In this document: in pieces, positions 7,948 through 19,247 of the stretch
How positions within the stretch are numbered: the stretch's first letter is position 1
Layout: the number at the start of each line of letters is the position of its first letter
NCBI RefSeq assembly: GCF_015355765.1
Contig: NZ_JACWNA010000019.1
Span: 1 to 64,000 of the forward strand
Length of the DNA stretch: 64,000 bases
Origin: Actinomyces haliotis
GTDB taxonomy: Bacteria > Actinomycetota > Actinomycetes > Actinomycetales > Actinomycetaceae
Direction of reading: 5' to 3'
Translations under genes and position numbers: made by a program
Notes under the pieces: generated by a model
What the model was told of the DNA's origin: nothing
Seen by the model: the letters and a program-made list of their open reading frames with translations, nothing else
Databases searched by the model: none

Positions 7948-9032
7948 CCGCCATCCTCATCGCCGCCGCCGTGGGCATGGTCGTGACCCTGCTGGGTACG
8001 CCCGTGCTCATCGGCTTCCTGCACAAGCGGCAGTACGGCCAGTTCATCCGCCAGGACGGGCCCCAGGGCCACTTCACCAAGCGTGGCACGCCCACGATGG
8101 GCGGCCTCGTCATCATCGTCGCCACCGTCCTCGGCTACGCGGTCGCCAACCTCTCCGAGCTGCGAGCGCCACGGGCGAGCGGAGTCCTCCTGCTCTTCCT
8201 CATCGTGGGACTGGGCCTCATCGGCTTCCTCGACGACTTCGAGAAGATCTCCAAGCAGCGCTCCCTGGGCCTGACACCCTGGCAGAAGATGCTCGGGCAG
8301 GCCTTCATCGGCATCACCTTCTCCGTGTGCGGCCTCTTCTTCGCGGACCGCAACGGGCTGACGCCGGCCTCGACGCGCATCTCCTTCGCACGGGACTCGC
8401 ACCTCGACCTCGCCTTCGCGGGCGTCGGGCTCGGCATCGTCCTGTTCATCCTGTGGTCGAACTTCCTCATCACGGCGTGGTCCAACGCCGTCAACCTGAC
8501 GGACGGCCTCGACGGCCTGGCGGCGGGCTCCTCGGCCATGGTCTTCGGCGCCTACACGCTCATCGGCGTGTGGCAGACGAACCAGTCCTGCCTCTACGGG
8601 CACGCCGACGTCGTCGTCACCACCTGCTACCAGGTCCGCGACCCGCGCGACCTCGCCATGATCGCCGCGGCCCTCATGGGAGCCTGCTTCGGCTTCCTGT
8701 GGTGGAACGCCTCCCCGGCCAAGATCTTCATGGGGGACACCGGCTCACTCGCCCTGGGCGGCGCCGTCGCCGGCCTGTCGATCCTCACCCGCACGGAGTT
8801 CCTGGCCGTCATCCTGGGAGGCCTCTTCCTCGCCGAGGTCATGAGCGACGTCATCCAGATCGCCTCCTTCAAGTCGACCGGCAAGCGCGTCTTCCGCATG
8901 GCGCCCCTCCACCACCACTTCGAGCTCGGAGGGTGGAGCGAGGTCAACGTCGTCATCCGCTTCTGGATCATCGCCGGCGTGTGCGTCGTCGCGGGGCTCG
9001 GCGTCTTCTACACGGAGTTCCTCCTCTCCTGA
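7944..9032 (+). CDS. mraY: Phospho-MurNAc-pentapeptide translocase MraY
   Basis: This 362-aa polytopic membrane enzyme transfers phospho-MurNAc-pentapeptide to undecaprenyl phosphate, making lipid I. About ten hydrophobic segments are present. Conserved signatures are GTPTMGGLVII, NLTDGLDGLAAG, FMGDTGSLALGG and the cytoplasmic loop PLHHHFELGGWSE. The ATG overlaps the murF stop. It is followed by a 282-bp non-coding gap, the longest break inside the otherwise overlapping mur genes. Confidence 0.96.
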   Translation: MTAILIAAAVGMVVTLLGTPVLIGFLHKRQYGQFIRQDGPQGHFTKRGTPTMGGLVIIVATVLGYAVANLSELRAPRASGVLLLFLIVGLGLIGFLDDFEKISKQRSLGLTPWQKMLGQAFIGITFSVCGLFFADRNGLTPASTRISFARDSHLDLAFAGVGLGIVLFILWSNFLITAWSNAVNLTDGLDGLAAGSSAMVFGAYTLIGVWQTNQSCLYGHADVVVTTCYQVRDPRDLAMIAAALMGACFGFLWWNASPAKIFMGDTGSLALGGAVAGLSILTRTEFLAVILGGLFLAEVMSDVIQIASFKSTGKRVFRMAPLHHHFELGGWSEVNVVIRFWIIAGVCVVAGLGVFYTEFLLS

Positions 9033-9314
9033 CCCGCTACGCACGCCCTCTCGCGCACGACTCGTTGCGGGAGGGGTCGTGCGAGCAGGTCGCTGGTCGA
9101 CCGCTGACGGTGCACCGCGCCGCGCGTGACGTCGGCCGCGTCGCGCGCGTGGCTCCACCTCCCTCCCAGGTCGATGGGGGAGCATCGACCACGACGCCGG
9201 ACCTCGCCCGACGCCCCGGCGCCGCCCAGCACGGGCCCGCCGTCCGCACCACAACCCTCCCGACGCCCGGCCCTACGGCTCGCCGGCCGCCCACAGACAG
9301 GAACGAGAGACCCC
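9033..9314 (+). other. mraY-murD intergenic gap with stem-loop
   Basis: This non-coding stretch interrupts an otherwise overlapping gene run. A 10-bp stem (9054-9063 with 9074-9083, one G-T pair, 10-nt loop) lies 20 bases after the mraY stop. It has no T-run. It may act as a weak terminator or processing site, with a promoter for murD onward in the rest of the gap. No clear -35/-10 pair was recognised. Confidence 0.4.
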
Positions 9315-10825
<1,511 letters not shown>

Positions 10826-10829
<4 letters not shown>

Positions 10830-12304
10830 GCCCCGCACGCACCAGCCGCCCCGGCGAGCGCCCGGGGAAGCGGCGGACGGAACGTAGCCGCGGCACGGCC
10901 CGAGCCGATCGGACGCCGGGCCGGGGCCGTCGCGAGGCCCCGAGCGCCTCGAGCGCCTCGAGCGCCTCGAGCGCCTCGAGCGCCTCGAGCGCCGACGGCC
11001 CCGAGAACGCCTCTGAGCCCCGCCGCCGGCGCACCCTGCGCCCGGGATCTCCCGCAGCCTGGTGGCACCGCGTCTCCGGTGCCGACGGACCCGTGCGGGG
11101 CGAGAGCCCCGTCGTCACCTACTACGTCCTCCTCGTGGCGACCTTCATGCTGCTCTTCATCGGCCTCATGATGGTCTACTCGGTGCAGTCGGTCTCGAGC
11201 GCCGCCGCCGGGACGAACAGCCTCACGGCCTACGCCAAGTACCTCGTCTTCGCCGTCGTCGGCGTCGCCAGCATGCTGGCGGTCTCCCGCGCCCGGATCT
11301 CCACGCTCAAGAAGAGCGCCTGGTGGGTCATGGGCCTCGCCCTCGCCCTTCAGTGCCTCGTCTTCGTGCCCGGCGTCGGCATCGACATCATGGGCAACTC
11401 GAACTGGATCAGGCTCCCGGGCGGGATGACCCTCCAGCCCTCCGAGTTCATCAAGCTCGGCCTCTGCCTCGTCCTCGGGCGCACGGCCTGGAAGCACGCC
11501 GCGGACATGCGCGACGGCGTCCGCACCTGGGCGGAGACGAAGCCCTTCCTCCTGCGCGTCGGCCTTCCCGTCATGCTCGCCGTCGGCCTCGTCCTCGGCG
11601 GCGGCGACATGGGCACGTCGATCGTCATCGTGGTCGCCGCCTTCGGCGCCATGTGGATGGCGGGACTCTCACGCCGCTGGTTCGTCGGCGTCGGCGCCTT
11701 CGGGCTCGCCGGCTTCGCGCTCGTCTCCATCCTCAGACCGAGCCGTCGCGCACGCATCACGGCCTGGCTCAACCCCGACGGCTCCGACCCGCTCGGCCTG
11801 GCCTACCAGCCGAACCACGCCAAGTACGCCCTCGGCACCGGCGGACTGCTCGGCGTCGGACCCGGCGGGTCGCGTCAGAAGTGGGGCTACCTCACCCAGG
11901 CGGACTCGGACTACATCTTCGCGATCGTCGGCGAGGAGCTCGGCCTGGTCGGAACCGTCCTCGTCATCGCCCTCTTCATCACCGTCGGCTGGTGCTGCGT
12001 GCGCATCATGCGGCGCAGCCGGGACCGCTTCGCCGTCGTCACCGCGGCGGGCCTCATGACCTGGATCGTCGGGCAGGCGCTCATCAACATGAGCGTCGTC
12101 GCCGGGCTGCTGCCTGTCCTCGGCGTACCGCTGCCCCTCATCAGCGCCGGAGGCTCCGCGCTCATCGCCGTGCTCGGCGGCATCGGGGTGCTCCTCGCCC
12201 TCGCCCGGCACGAGCCCGGGGCGCAGGAGGCCCTCTCCGCCCGCGCGGGCTCCGTGCGCCGTACCCTCACCGTCATCACACCCCGCAGGAGGAACCGTGC
12301 CTGA
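10826..12304 (+). CDS. ftsW: Septal SEDS glycosyltransferase FtsW
   Basis: This 492-aa SEDS-family membrane protein polymerises septal peptidoglycan with FtsI. A cytoplasmic N-terminus of about 90 residues, rich in Arg and Ser, precedes about ten membrane segments starting near residue 100. The diagnostic late block PLPLISAGGSALIA is present, as is the SEDS GGDMGTS segment. The TTG at 10826 overlaps the murD stop and is the best coupled start, but a later start is possible because the N-terminus is poorly conserved. That N-terminus contains a 9-bp tandem repeat encoding ASS units (10942-10986), which could vary in copy number without shifting frame. Confidence 0.92.
10942..10995 (+). repeat. 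9-bp tandem repeat (GAGCGCCTC) in the ftsW 5' region
   Basis: Five perfect copies of GAGCGCCTC run from 10942 to 10986, and a sixth, partly matching copy ends at 10995. In the ftsW frame each copy encodes Ala-Ser-Ser. Because the unit is a multiple of three, copy-number change would lengthen or shorten the cytoplasmic tail of FtsW without loss of frame. Confidence 0.9.
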
Positions 12305-13523
12305 CACGTCCCAGAACGAGCCCACCGGACCCCGGGCGCTGCGGGTCCTCCTGGCCGGCGGCGGCACCGCCGGCCACGTCAACCCGCTCCTCGCCACCGC
12401 GGCCGCCCTGCGCGACCCGGCAGCCGGGGGAGACCCCGCCACCGAGATCCTCGTCCTCGGCACCCGGCAGGGGCTCGAGTCACGGCTCGTCCCCGAGGCC
12501 GGGTACGAGCTCTCCTACGTCCCCCGCGTCCCGCTCCCGCGCCGCCCCAGCCTCGACCTCCTGCGCCTGCCCCGGCACCTGCGACAGGCGGTCGACGCCG
12601 CCGGACGTGCCATCGAGGCGGTCGGGGCCGACGTCGTCGTCGGCTTCGGGGGCTTCGTGTCCACGCCCGCCTACCTCGCCGCCCGGCGGGCCGGCGTCCC
12701 CGTCGTCATCCACGAGCAGAACGCCCGCCCGGGCCTCGCCAACCGCCTCGGCGCCCGCTGGGCCGCCGCGGTCGCCCTCACCTTCGCCTCCACCCCGCTC
12801 AAGGCCGCGACGGGCAGCACCACCGTCACCGGCCTCCCGCTGCGGCCCGCCATCGGCGAGCTCGTCGCCCAGCGCGGCACCGAAGAGGGCGCCCGCGTCG
12901 CCCGCCTCACCGGGGCGACCGCCCTCGGCCTGGACCCCGAGGCCACGACCCTCCTCATCACGGGTGGCTCGCTCGGCGCCCAGCACCTCAACGAGGTCGT
13001 CGCCGCCGCCCTCGGCGACCTCCCCGCCGGGCTCCAGGTCCTCCACCTCACCGGCAAGGGCAAGGACGAGCCCGTCCGCGACGCCCTCAGCGAGGCCGTC
13101 GACGCCGGGCGCGCCGCCGCCGACCTCGCCGGGCGATACCACGTCCTGGACTACCTCACGGCCATGGAGCAGGCCTACGCCTGCGCCGACGGAGTCGTGT
13201 GCCGCTCCGGCGCCGGCACCGTCGCCGAGCTCACCGCCCTCGGGCTGCCGGCCCTCTACGTCCCCCTGCCCATCGGCAACGGCGAGCAGCGCCTCAACGC
13301 CGCCGACGTCGTCGCCGCCGGCGGAGGGCGGCTCGTCGCCGACGGCGACCTGATCCCCGCTGACGTCGCCGGCTTCGCCACCGAGCTCGCCGACGACGAG
13401 CGCCGCGCCGCGACCGCGAGCGCCGCCGCCTCCACCGGCGTGCGCGACGGCGCCGCCCGCCTCGCGGCCCTCGTGCGAGCCACCGCCCAGGACGCCCCGA
13501 CGACCAAGGAGAAGAACGCGTGA
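12297..13523 (+). CDS. murG: Lipid II synthase MurG (UDP-GlcNAc transferase)
   Basis: This 408-aa GT-B glycosyltransferase adds GlcNAc to lipid I on the inner membrane face, giving lipid II. The N-terminal loop GGGTAGH is at 21-27. GGSLGAQHLNEVV opens the C-terminal Rossmann domain, and the nucleotide-binding segment CRSGAGTVAELTALG is clear. GTG at 12297 follows GCAGGAGGAA and overlaps the ftsW stop by eight bases. The stop overlaps the murC start as GTGA. Confidence 0.95.
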   Translation: MPDTSQNEPTGPRALRVLLAGGGTAGHVNPLLATAAALRDPAAGGDPATEILVLGTRQGLESRLVPEAGYELSYVPRVPLPRRPSLDLLRLPRHLRQAVDAAGRAIEAVGADVVVGFGGFVSTPAYLAARRAGVPVVIHEQNARPGLANRLGARWAAAVALTFASTPLKAATGSTTVTGLPLRPAIGELVAQRGTEEGARVARLTGATALGLDPEATTLLITGGSLGAQHLNEVVAAALGDLPAGLQVLHLTGKGKDEPVRDALSEAVDAGRAAADLAGRYHVLDYLTAMEQAYACADGVVCRSGAGTVAELTALGLPALYVPLPIGNGEQRLNAADVVAAGGGRLVADGDLIPADVAGFATELADDERRAATASAAASTGVRDGAARLAALVRATAQDAPTTKEKNA

Positions 13524-15031
13524 GCACCACCACAGCCACGACCGACCCGTCCGGGGCCCAGGAGCGCAGCCTGGCCGGACGCGCCTTCCACCTCATCGGC
13601 GTCGGCGGCGCCGGCATGAACGTCGTCGCCCAGCTCCTCGCCTCCCGCGGCGCCACCGTCACCGGCTCCGACGCGCACGGCGGCCCCGCCTTCGAGCACC
13701 TGCGCGACCTCGGCCTCGACGTCACCCTCGGGCACGACGCCGCCAACGTGCCGGTGGACGCGACGGTCGTCGTCTCGACCGCCATCAAGGAGACCAACCC
13801 CGAGCTCGTGGCCGCCCGCGAGCGCGGGCAGGAGGTCATCCACCGCTCCCAGGCCCTCGCCCTGGCCGCGCAGGGCCGCGCCTTCGTCGCGGTCGCCGGC
13901 GCCCACGGCAAGACGACCACCTCCGGCATGCTCGCCGAGGCCCTCACCGCCGCCGGTGCGGACCCCTCCTTCGCGATCGGCGGCGTCGTCCGCGCGCTCG
14001 GCACCGGCGCGCACCTGGGCTCGGGACCCGCCTTCGTCGCCGAGGCCGACGAGTCCGACAAGTCCTTCCTCAACTACGCGCCGACCATCGAGGTCGTCAC
14101 CAACGTCGAGCCCGACCACCTCGACAACTACGGCACCGCCGAGGCCTTCGCGGCGGCCTTCGTGGACTTCGCGGGCAGGCTCGTGCCCGGTGGTCTCCTC
14201 GTCGCCTGCGCCGACGATCCCGGCGCGCACCGGCTCGCCGTCGCTGCCGCGGCTGACGGGCACCGCGTCCTCACCTACGGCACGAGCGCGGCCGACGCCC
14301 TCCCCGGTGGGCCGGTCCCCGGCTTTGAGGCTCACGTCCGGCTCGAGGTGACGGGCCGTCGCGGATCGGGCACGTCCGCCCGCCTCACCCGCACCGGCTC
14401 GGACGGCGCCGTCACCGCCGGCCCCGTCGACCTCGAGCTCGCCGTGCCCGGTGACCACGTCGCCCTCGACGCCGCGGGCGCCTGGGCGGCCGGCCTCGAG
14501 CTCGGCGTCGCCCCCGCGACGATGGCTGACGGGCTCGCCGAGTTCGGCGGCACCGGCCGCCGCTTCGAGGACCGCGGCGAGGCCGACGGCGTCCGCGTCG
14601 TCGACGACTACGCCCACCACCCCACCGAGGTGGCCGCCCTCCTGACGACGGCCCGCGAGGTCGCCGACGAGCGCGGCGGGCGGGTCCTGGCCCTCTTCCA
14701 GCCGCACCTCTTCTCACGCACCCGCAACTTCGCCGACCGCTTCGGCGAGGCACTCACCTCGGCCGACGTCGTCGTGCTCGCCCCGATCTACCCGGCCCGC
14801 GAGACCCAGGCGGACTTCCCGGAGGTCACCGGCGCCACCGTCGCCGACCTCGTGCCCGGCGCCCGCTACGTCGCCGACCGCGTCGCCTCCGCCGAGGCCG
14901 TCGCCGACGCCGCCCGCCCCGGGGACCTCCTCCTCACCGTGGGCGCCGGCGACGTGACGGAGCTGGCGGACGTCGTCCTGGCGCGCCTGCGTCGGCGCGA
15001 GTCACTGACTGGGGAGACCACCGCCCGATGA
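13520..15031 (+). CDS. murC: UDP-MurNAc:L-Ala ligase MurC
   Basis: This 503-aa Mur ligase attaches L-Ala, the first stem-peptide residue, to UDP-MurNAc. It shows the N-terminal GVGGAGMN dinucleotide-like loop, the ATP P-loop GAHGKTTT at 127-134, EADESDKSFLNY, NVEPDHLDNYG and the DDYAHHPTEV block typical of MurC. GTG at 13520 overlaps the murG stop (GTGA), and its own stop overlaps the ftsQ ATG (ATGA). Confidence 0.96.
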   Translation: MSTTTATTDPSGAQERSLAGRAFHLIGVGGAGMNVVAQLLASRGATVTGSDAHGGPAFEHLRDLGLDVTLGHDAANVPVDATVVVSTAIKETNPELVAARERGQEVIHRSQALALAAQGRAFVAVAGAHGKTTTSGMLAEALTAAGADPSFAIGGVVRALGTGAHLGSGPAFVAEADESDKSFLNYAPTIEVVTNVEPDHLDNYGTAEAFAAAFVDFAGRLVPGGLLVACADDPGAHRLAVAAAADGHRVLTYGTSAADALPGGPVPGFEAHVRLEVTGRRGSGTSARLTRTGSDGAVTAGPVDLELAVPGDHVALDAAGAWAAGLELGVAPATMADGLAEFGGTGRRFEDRGEADGVRVVDDYAHHPTEVAALLTTAREVADERGGRVLALFQPHLFSRTRNFADRFGEALTSADVVVLAPIYPARETQADFPEVTGATVADLVPGARYVADRVASAEAVADAARPGDLLLTVGAGDVTELADVVLARLRRRESLTGETTAR

Positions 15032-16161
15032 GGAAGCCCTCCCGTCCGCGCCCCGTGAGCCAGCAGCCGTCCCACGACGCCTCCGAGGTGCCTGTCCGCC
15101 CCGGCCGCGTCCCGGCCGCGGGCACGGCAGGCACGGCCGACTCAGCGGACTCGGCCGCCACGGCCGGTCGACCCGGAGGCGCGTCCCGTCGCCGGCGCAC
15201 GGGCACTGCGCCGTCCGCCGCCTCGAGCCGGTCGACCGCCTCCGCCGCGTCGAGCGTGGAGCCTCCGACCGCCTCGACCCCGGAGCTGCCCCCGCGCCGT
15301 GACCACGACGCCCTTCAGCCCGGTGGTCGCGCCCTGACGCTGTTCGGGCGCCGCTCCGGCCGCAGCGCCGTCACGGCCGACGAGGGCCGGGGGAGCGGTG
15401 CGGTCGCGTCGCCCGCCGACCGCGTCGTCTCGACCGGGTTGACGGACCGTCTCGCCGAGCGCCGACGCGCCGTCCGATCGCTGCGGCTGCGCCGCGCGGG
15501 CGCCGCGGCGGGCGTCGTCGTGCTCGTCGCGGTGCTCGTCTGGGCGCTCCTCTTCTCCCCGCTGCTCGCGCTGCGAACCTCGGCCGTCACGGTCAAGGGC
15601 TCGGACGGCACGGTCAAGGCCGCCCAGGTCCGCAAGGTGCTCGAGAAGGACGAAGGCACCTCGATCCTCAGGCTGAGCACCGGGGACGTCGAGCAGGAGG
15701 TGACCGACGCCCTCGTGCGCGTCCGCTCGACGAAGGTCTCCCGCGACCCCCTCCACGGTCTCACCGTCACCCTCACCATGCGCGTGCCCGTCGCGGCACA
15801 GGAGACGGACGCCGGCTGGAAGGTCATGGACGGCGACGGCGTCGTGCTCGGGACCGCCCAGGAGCAGCCGAGCGGAGTCGTCGTGATCGCGGCGCCGGAC
15901 GGGCAGACCGCGCTCACGGGCACCCAGGTCAAGGCAGTCGCCAAGGCGGTCGGCTCGCTGGACAAGACCACCCGCGGCAAGGTCGCCCAGGGCACGGCGT
16001 CGTCGACCGGCCAGGTCACCCTCACCCTCACCTCGGGGGCGAAGGTGGTGTGGGGCGACACCTCCGAGTCCGAGCTCAAGGCGCGGGTGCTGGCGGTGCT
16101 GCTCAAGCAGGGGGCTCAGACCTACGACGTCTCGAGCCCGCGCACCCCGACGACCGCCTGA
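15028..16161 (+). CDS. ftsQ: Cell division protein FtsQ
   Basis: This 377-aa bitopic divisome protein has a very long cytoplasmic N-terminus (about 160 residues, Ser/Ala/Pro/Arg-rich, low complexity), one membrane segment near 165-185, a POTRA domain directly after it (RTSAVTVKGSDGTVKAAQV) and the FtsQ beta domain to the end. FtsQ bridges FtsL/FtsB with earlier divisome parts. Its position between murC and ftsZ matches all actinobacterial dcw clusters. The ATG overlaps the murC stop. The disordered tail is longer than usual and its start could lie downstream, although the coupled ATG is the natural choice. Confidence 0.88.
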   Translation: MRKPSRPRPVSQQPSHDASEVPVRPGRVPAAGTAGTADSADSAATAGRPGGASRRRRTGTAPSAASSRSTASAASSVEPPTASTPELPPRRDHDALQPGGRALTLFGRRSGRSAVTADEGRGSGAVASPADRVVSTGLTDRLAERRRAVRSLRLRRAGAAAGVVVLVAVLVWALLFSPLLALRTSAVTVKGSDGTVKAAQVRKVLEKDEGTSILRLSTGDVEQEVTDALVRVRSTKVSRDPLHGLTVTLTMRVPVAAQETDAGWKVMDGDGVVLGTAQEQPSGVVVIAAPDGQTALTGTQVKAVAKAVGSLDKTTRGKVAQGTASSTGQVTLTLTSGAKVVWGDTSESELKARVLAVLLKQGAQTYDVSSPRTPTTA

Positions 16162-16210
16162 GGGAGAGCACGGACACGCCGAGCCCGGATGGCGTCAGCG
16201 GTGCGAGCGC

Positions 16211-16275
16211 GATAACGTTGCCCTCGTCATCGACAGAATGACATAAGTATAAACCTTCACCTGAGGTTGAGGGTT
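16211..16275 (+). promoter_or_regulatory. ftsZ promoter and conserved upstream element
   Basis: This is an AT-rich island in the ftsQ-ftsZ gap. TTGCCC (16218-16223) is followed after 17-18 bp by ACATAAG (16241-16247); TATAAA (16249-16254) is an alternative -10 core. Immediately downstream, AACCTTCACCT / AGGTTGAGGGTT (about 16252-16275) forms an imperfect palindrome. A similar GGTTGAGGGTT segment is, as recalled, found before ftsZ in other actinobacteria. Actinobacterial ftsZ genes commonly have their own promoters here. Confidence 0.55.
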
Positions 16276-16325
16276 GGCACCGGGGCTCCACCAGGGGAGT
16301 CCCACTGAGCTCGTGGAGGCAGACA

Positions 16326-17642
16326 GTGGCTGAGTCGCAGCACTACCAGGCAGTCATCAAGGTGGTGGGCGTCGGCGGCGGCGGCGTCAACGCCGTCAAC
16401 CGCATGATCGAGGCCGGCCTTCGCGGCGTCGAGTTCATCGCGGTCAACACCGACGCGCAGGCCCTGCTCATGTCCGACGCGGACACCAAGCTCGACGTCG
16501 GCCGGGACCTCACCCGCGGGCTCGGCGCCGGCGCCGACCCCTCGATCGGCCGCAAGGCCGCCGAGGACCACGAGGAGGACATCAAGGAGGCCCTCGACGG
16601 CGCCGACATGGTCTTCGTGACCGCCGGTGAGGGAGGCGGCACCGGTACCGGCGCCGCGCCCGTCGTCGCCAAGGTCGCCCGCAGCCTCGGCGCCCTCACC
16701 ATCGGCGTCGTCACCCGTCCCTTCGCCTTCGAGGGCCGCCGCCGCGCCAACCAGGCCGAGGACGGCGTCCAGAACCTCCGGGACGAGGTCGACACCCTCA
16801 TCGTCATCCCCAACGACCGCCTCCTGCAGATCGCGGACCGCAACATCTCCGTCGTCGACGCCTTCAAGCAGGCCGACCAGGTCCTCCTCCAGGGTGTTCA
16901 GGGCATCACCGAGCTCATCACCACTCCCGGCCTCATCAACGTCGACTTCAACGACGTCAAGTCCGTCATGCAGGACGCCGGCAGCGCCCTCATGGGCATC
17001 GGCTCCGCCACCGGCGAGGACCGCGCCCTCACCGCGACCGAGCAGGCCATCGCCTCCCCGCTCCTCGAGACCAGCATCGACGGCGCCCACGGCGTCCTGC
17101 TCTTCTTCCAGGGCGGCTCCGACCTCGGCCTCTTCGAGATCTCCGAGGCCGCCAACCTGGTCCGCGAGTCCGTCCACCCCGAGGCGAACATCATCTTCGG
17201 CAACGTCGTCGACGGCGCCCTCGGCGACGAGGTCCGCGTCACCGTCATCGCGGCCGGCTTCGACGAGGAGCCCGTCGCCACGGGCAAGCTCGAGAAGGCC
17301 GCCGCGGGCGCCCAGTCCGCGCAGTCGCCGGCCCAGACGGCCCAGCGCCCGGCCCAGACGCGCTCCACCTCGAGCCTGCGCCCCGCGCCCTCCGCCGCCT
17401 CGGCCTCCCTCGCCGGCTACTCCCGGGCCTCCGTCGTCGAGCCCCCGGCCGTCCGCTCGGCCCACTCGGCCGCCGCCGCCCCGGGTTACCGGACGGCCGC
17501 CCCGAGCGCCGCGTCCAGCGAGGTCCCCGCCTACGTCGACGACGCGGCCCCGGCCGCGCGCCGCCCCGAGCTCGACGTCCCGCCGGTCATCGGACGCGAC
17601 GCCGAGCCGGACGACATCGACCTGCCGGACTTCCTGCGCTGA
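16326..17642 (+). CDS. ftsZ: Cell division GTPase FtsZ
   Basis: This 438-aa tubulin homologue forms the Z ring. The GTP signature GGGTGTG is at 103-109 and the T7 loop NVDFND at 205-210. The conserved globular part ends near residue 320 and is followed by an Ala/Pro/Ser-rich linker of about 110 residues. The C-terminal peptide [10 protein letters not shown] (429-438) is the docking site for partners such as SepF. GTG at 16326 is preceded by GTGGAGG and is the only start giving the usual N-terminus. It sits after its own promoter region and before pgeF and sepF. Confidence 0.98.
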   Translation: MAESQHYQAVIKVVGVGGGGVNAVNRMIEAGLRGVEFIAVNTDAQALLMSDADTKLDVGRDLTRGLGAGADPSIGRKAAEDHEEDIKEALDGADMVFVTAGEGGGTGTGAAPVVAKVARSLGALTIGVVTRPFAFEGRRRANQAEDGVQNLRDEVDTLIVIPNDRLLQIADRNISVVDAFKQADQVLLQGVQGITELITTPGLINVDFNDVKSVMQDAGSALMGIGSATGEDRALTATEQAIASPLLETSIDGAHGVLLFFQGGSDLGLFEISEAANLVRESVHPEANIIFGNVVDGALGDEVRVTVIAAGFDEEPVATGKLEKAAAGAQSAQSPAQTAQRPAQTRSTSSLRPAPSAASASLAGYSRASVVEPPAVRSAHSAAAAPGYRTAAPSAASSEVPAYVDDAAPAARRPELDVPPVIGRDAEPDDIDLPDFLR

Positions 17643-17732
17643 CCGCGCACCGTCCCGGCGTCCGGAACCGGCCCACCTGGAGGGCCGTGGCAGACTGGCG
17701 CGCCGCAGGGACGGTCGTGTGACACTGGTGCC

Positions 17733-18572
17733 ATGCGCACCAGCACCACGCGTGACGACCTCCTCATCGAGGTCGACCTGGGCCCCCGCGCCCGTGGGTA
17801 CTTCACGACCCGCGGCACGGGGGCCCCGTCCGTCCCCGAGGCGACCACCGGTCCGAGCGCGGGGGAGGGGGACTACGCCGGACTCAATCTCGCCGCCCAT
17901 GTCGGCGACGACCCTGCCCGCGTCGCCGCCTCCCGCGCTCTCCTCGAGGACGCCCTCGGCCTCGAGCGCGGCGGGATCGCCTGGATGAACCAGGTCCACT
18001 CGGCCACCGTCGCACGGGCCGTCCCGGGCGACGTGCCGACCGCCGACGCGCTCCTCCTCGACACCCGCGGCGCAGGCCCCCGCCCGCAGGCGGCAGCCGT
18101 CCTCGTCGCCGACTGCGTCCCCGTCCTCCTCGCCTCCGACGACGGCGCCGTCGTCGCCGCGGTCCACGCGGGCCGCAAGGGGATGCTCGACGGCGTCGTC
18201 GAGGCGGCTCTCGGGGCGATGGCGGAGGCCGGCGTCGAGCCGTGCGCCGTCCACGCCGCCATCGGGCCCTGCGTGTGCGGGCGCTGCTACGAGGTCCCGG
18301 AGGACACTCGTGCCGAGGCAGGTCTCATCGAGCCGACGAGCGCCTCGACGACGAGCTGGGGAACCCCGGCCCTCGACGTCGCCGCCGGCGTCCTCGCCCA
18401 GCTCGAGCGCAGTGGCGTCACCTCCATCACCCGGACCGGGCTCGGCGCGCACGCGGGGGAGGGGTCCTGGTGCACCCTCGAGGACGAGCGCTTCTACTCC
18501 TACCGCCGCGACGGCGTCACCGGCCGGATCGCGGGCGTCGTCGTGGCCGCGCCGCGGGACGGACGGGGCTGA
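17733..18572 (+). CDS. pgeF: Peptidoglycan editing factor / laccase-domain protein (YfiH, PgeF)
   Basis: This 279-aa member of the DUF152/YfiH copper-purine family regularly sits between ftsZ and sepF in actinobacteria. Homologues are described as purine nucleoside phosphorylase/adenosine deaminase-like enzymes and, in E. coli, as a factor correcting Ser-containing peptidoglycan precursors. Conserved metal-site blocks are NQVHS, VLVADCVPVLL, AVHAGRKG and IGPCVCGRCYEV, with Cys and His ligands present. No good ribosome-binding site precedes the ATG; a GACACT hexamer lies six bases before it (17721-17726), so the message may be leaderless. Confidence 0.85.
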   Translation: MRTSTTRDDLLIEVDLGPRARGYFTTRGTGAPSVPEATTGPSAGEGDYAGLNLAAHVGDDPARVAASRALLEDALGLERGGIAWMNQVHSATVARAVPGDVPTADALLLDTRGAGPRPQAAAVLVADCVPVLLASDDGAVVAAVHAGRKGMLDGVVEAALGAMAEAGVEPCAVHAAIGPCVCGRCYEVPEDTRAEAGLIEPTSASTTSWGTPALDVAAGVLAQLERSGVTSITRTGLGAHAGEGSWCTLEDERFYSYRRDGVTGRIAGVVVAAPRDGRG

Positions 18573-18732
18573 GCGCGGTCCCGGGCTGGGGAGCTGACCC
18601 GGGCGCGCCTGACCGGGACCCCGGGCAGGTCACGGTGACACGCCGGTGCGAGATGAGGTGCCGGTTTCCGCCCACCCGATAACGTCTGCGTGTCCGGGCC
18701 GCCAGGGATCCGGACGGACAAGGAGCCGAACG

Positions 18733-19233
18733 ATGAGCGCGCTGCGCAAGATGACGAACTTCCTGGGCTACTCAGAGCCCGCCGAGGACTCCTACGCGGA
18801 CGAGGGCTACGCCCCCGTCGGCGAGGGGTACGCCGAGGACGGCTACGCCGCGACCGGCGCCACCTCCTACGCGCCCGCCGAGGAGACCGGCGAGTACGAG
18901 GCCTACGACTCCTACGAGGACGATGCCGCGCCGCGGCCGGTCGCTGTCCCCGACCTGCGCCGCATCGTCACGGTGCACCCCTCCACCTACAACGAGGCCC
19001 GCGTCATCGGCGAGTCCTTCCGCGACGGCGTCCCGGTCATCGTCAACCTCACCAACATGAGCGAGTCCGACGCCCGCCGCATGGTCGACTTCTCCGCCGG
19101 CCTCGTCTTCGGCCTCCACGGCGCCATCGAGCGCGTGACCCCCCGCGTCTTCCTCCTCACCCCCGCCAGCGTCGAGATCGACGGTGGCGACGGCGCCGAG
19201 GAGCCCCACGGCCGCTTCTTCAACCAGTCCTGA
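18733..19233 (+). CDS. sepF: Cell division protein SepF
   Basis: This 166-aa protein polymerises and anchors FtsZ filaments to the membrane. It starts with the amphipathic membrane-binding helix ([16 protein letters not shown]), followed by an acidic Tyr/Gly/Glu-rich linker (residues about 16-70), and ends with the conserved dimerisation/FtsZ-binding core (residues about 75-160: [16 protein letters not shown] and [15 protein letters not shown]). ATG at 18733 is chosen over upstream in-frame starts because the membrane helix must be N-terminal and AAGGAG precedes it. Confidence 0.95.
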   Translation: MSALRKMTNFLGYSEPAEDSYADEGYAPVGEGYAEDGYAATGATSYAPAEETGEYEAYDSYEDDAAPRPVAVPDLRRIVTVHPSTYNEARVIGESFRDGVPVIVNLTNMSESDARRMVDFSAGLVFGLHGAIERVTPRVFLLTPASVEIDGGDGAEEPHGRFFNQS

Positions 19234-19247
19234 GCGAGGGCGCCCAC

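Noticed and set aside
10942-10995. Possible CRISPR-like array
   Set aside because: Units are 9 bp, contiguous and without spacers, and they encode protein.
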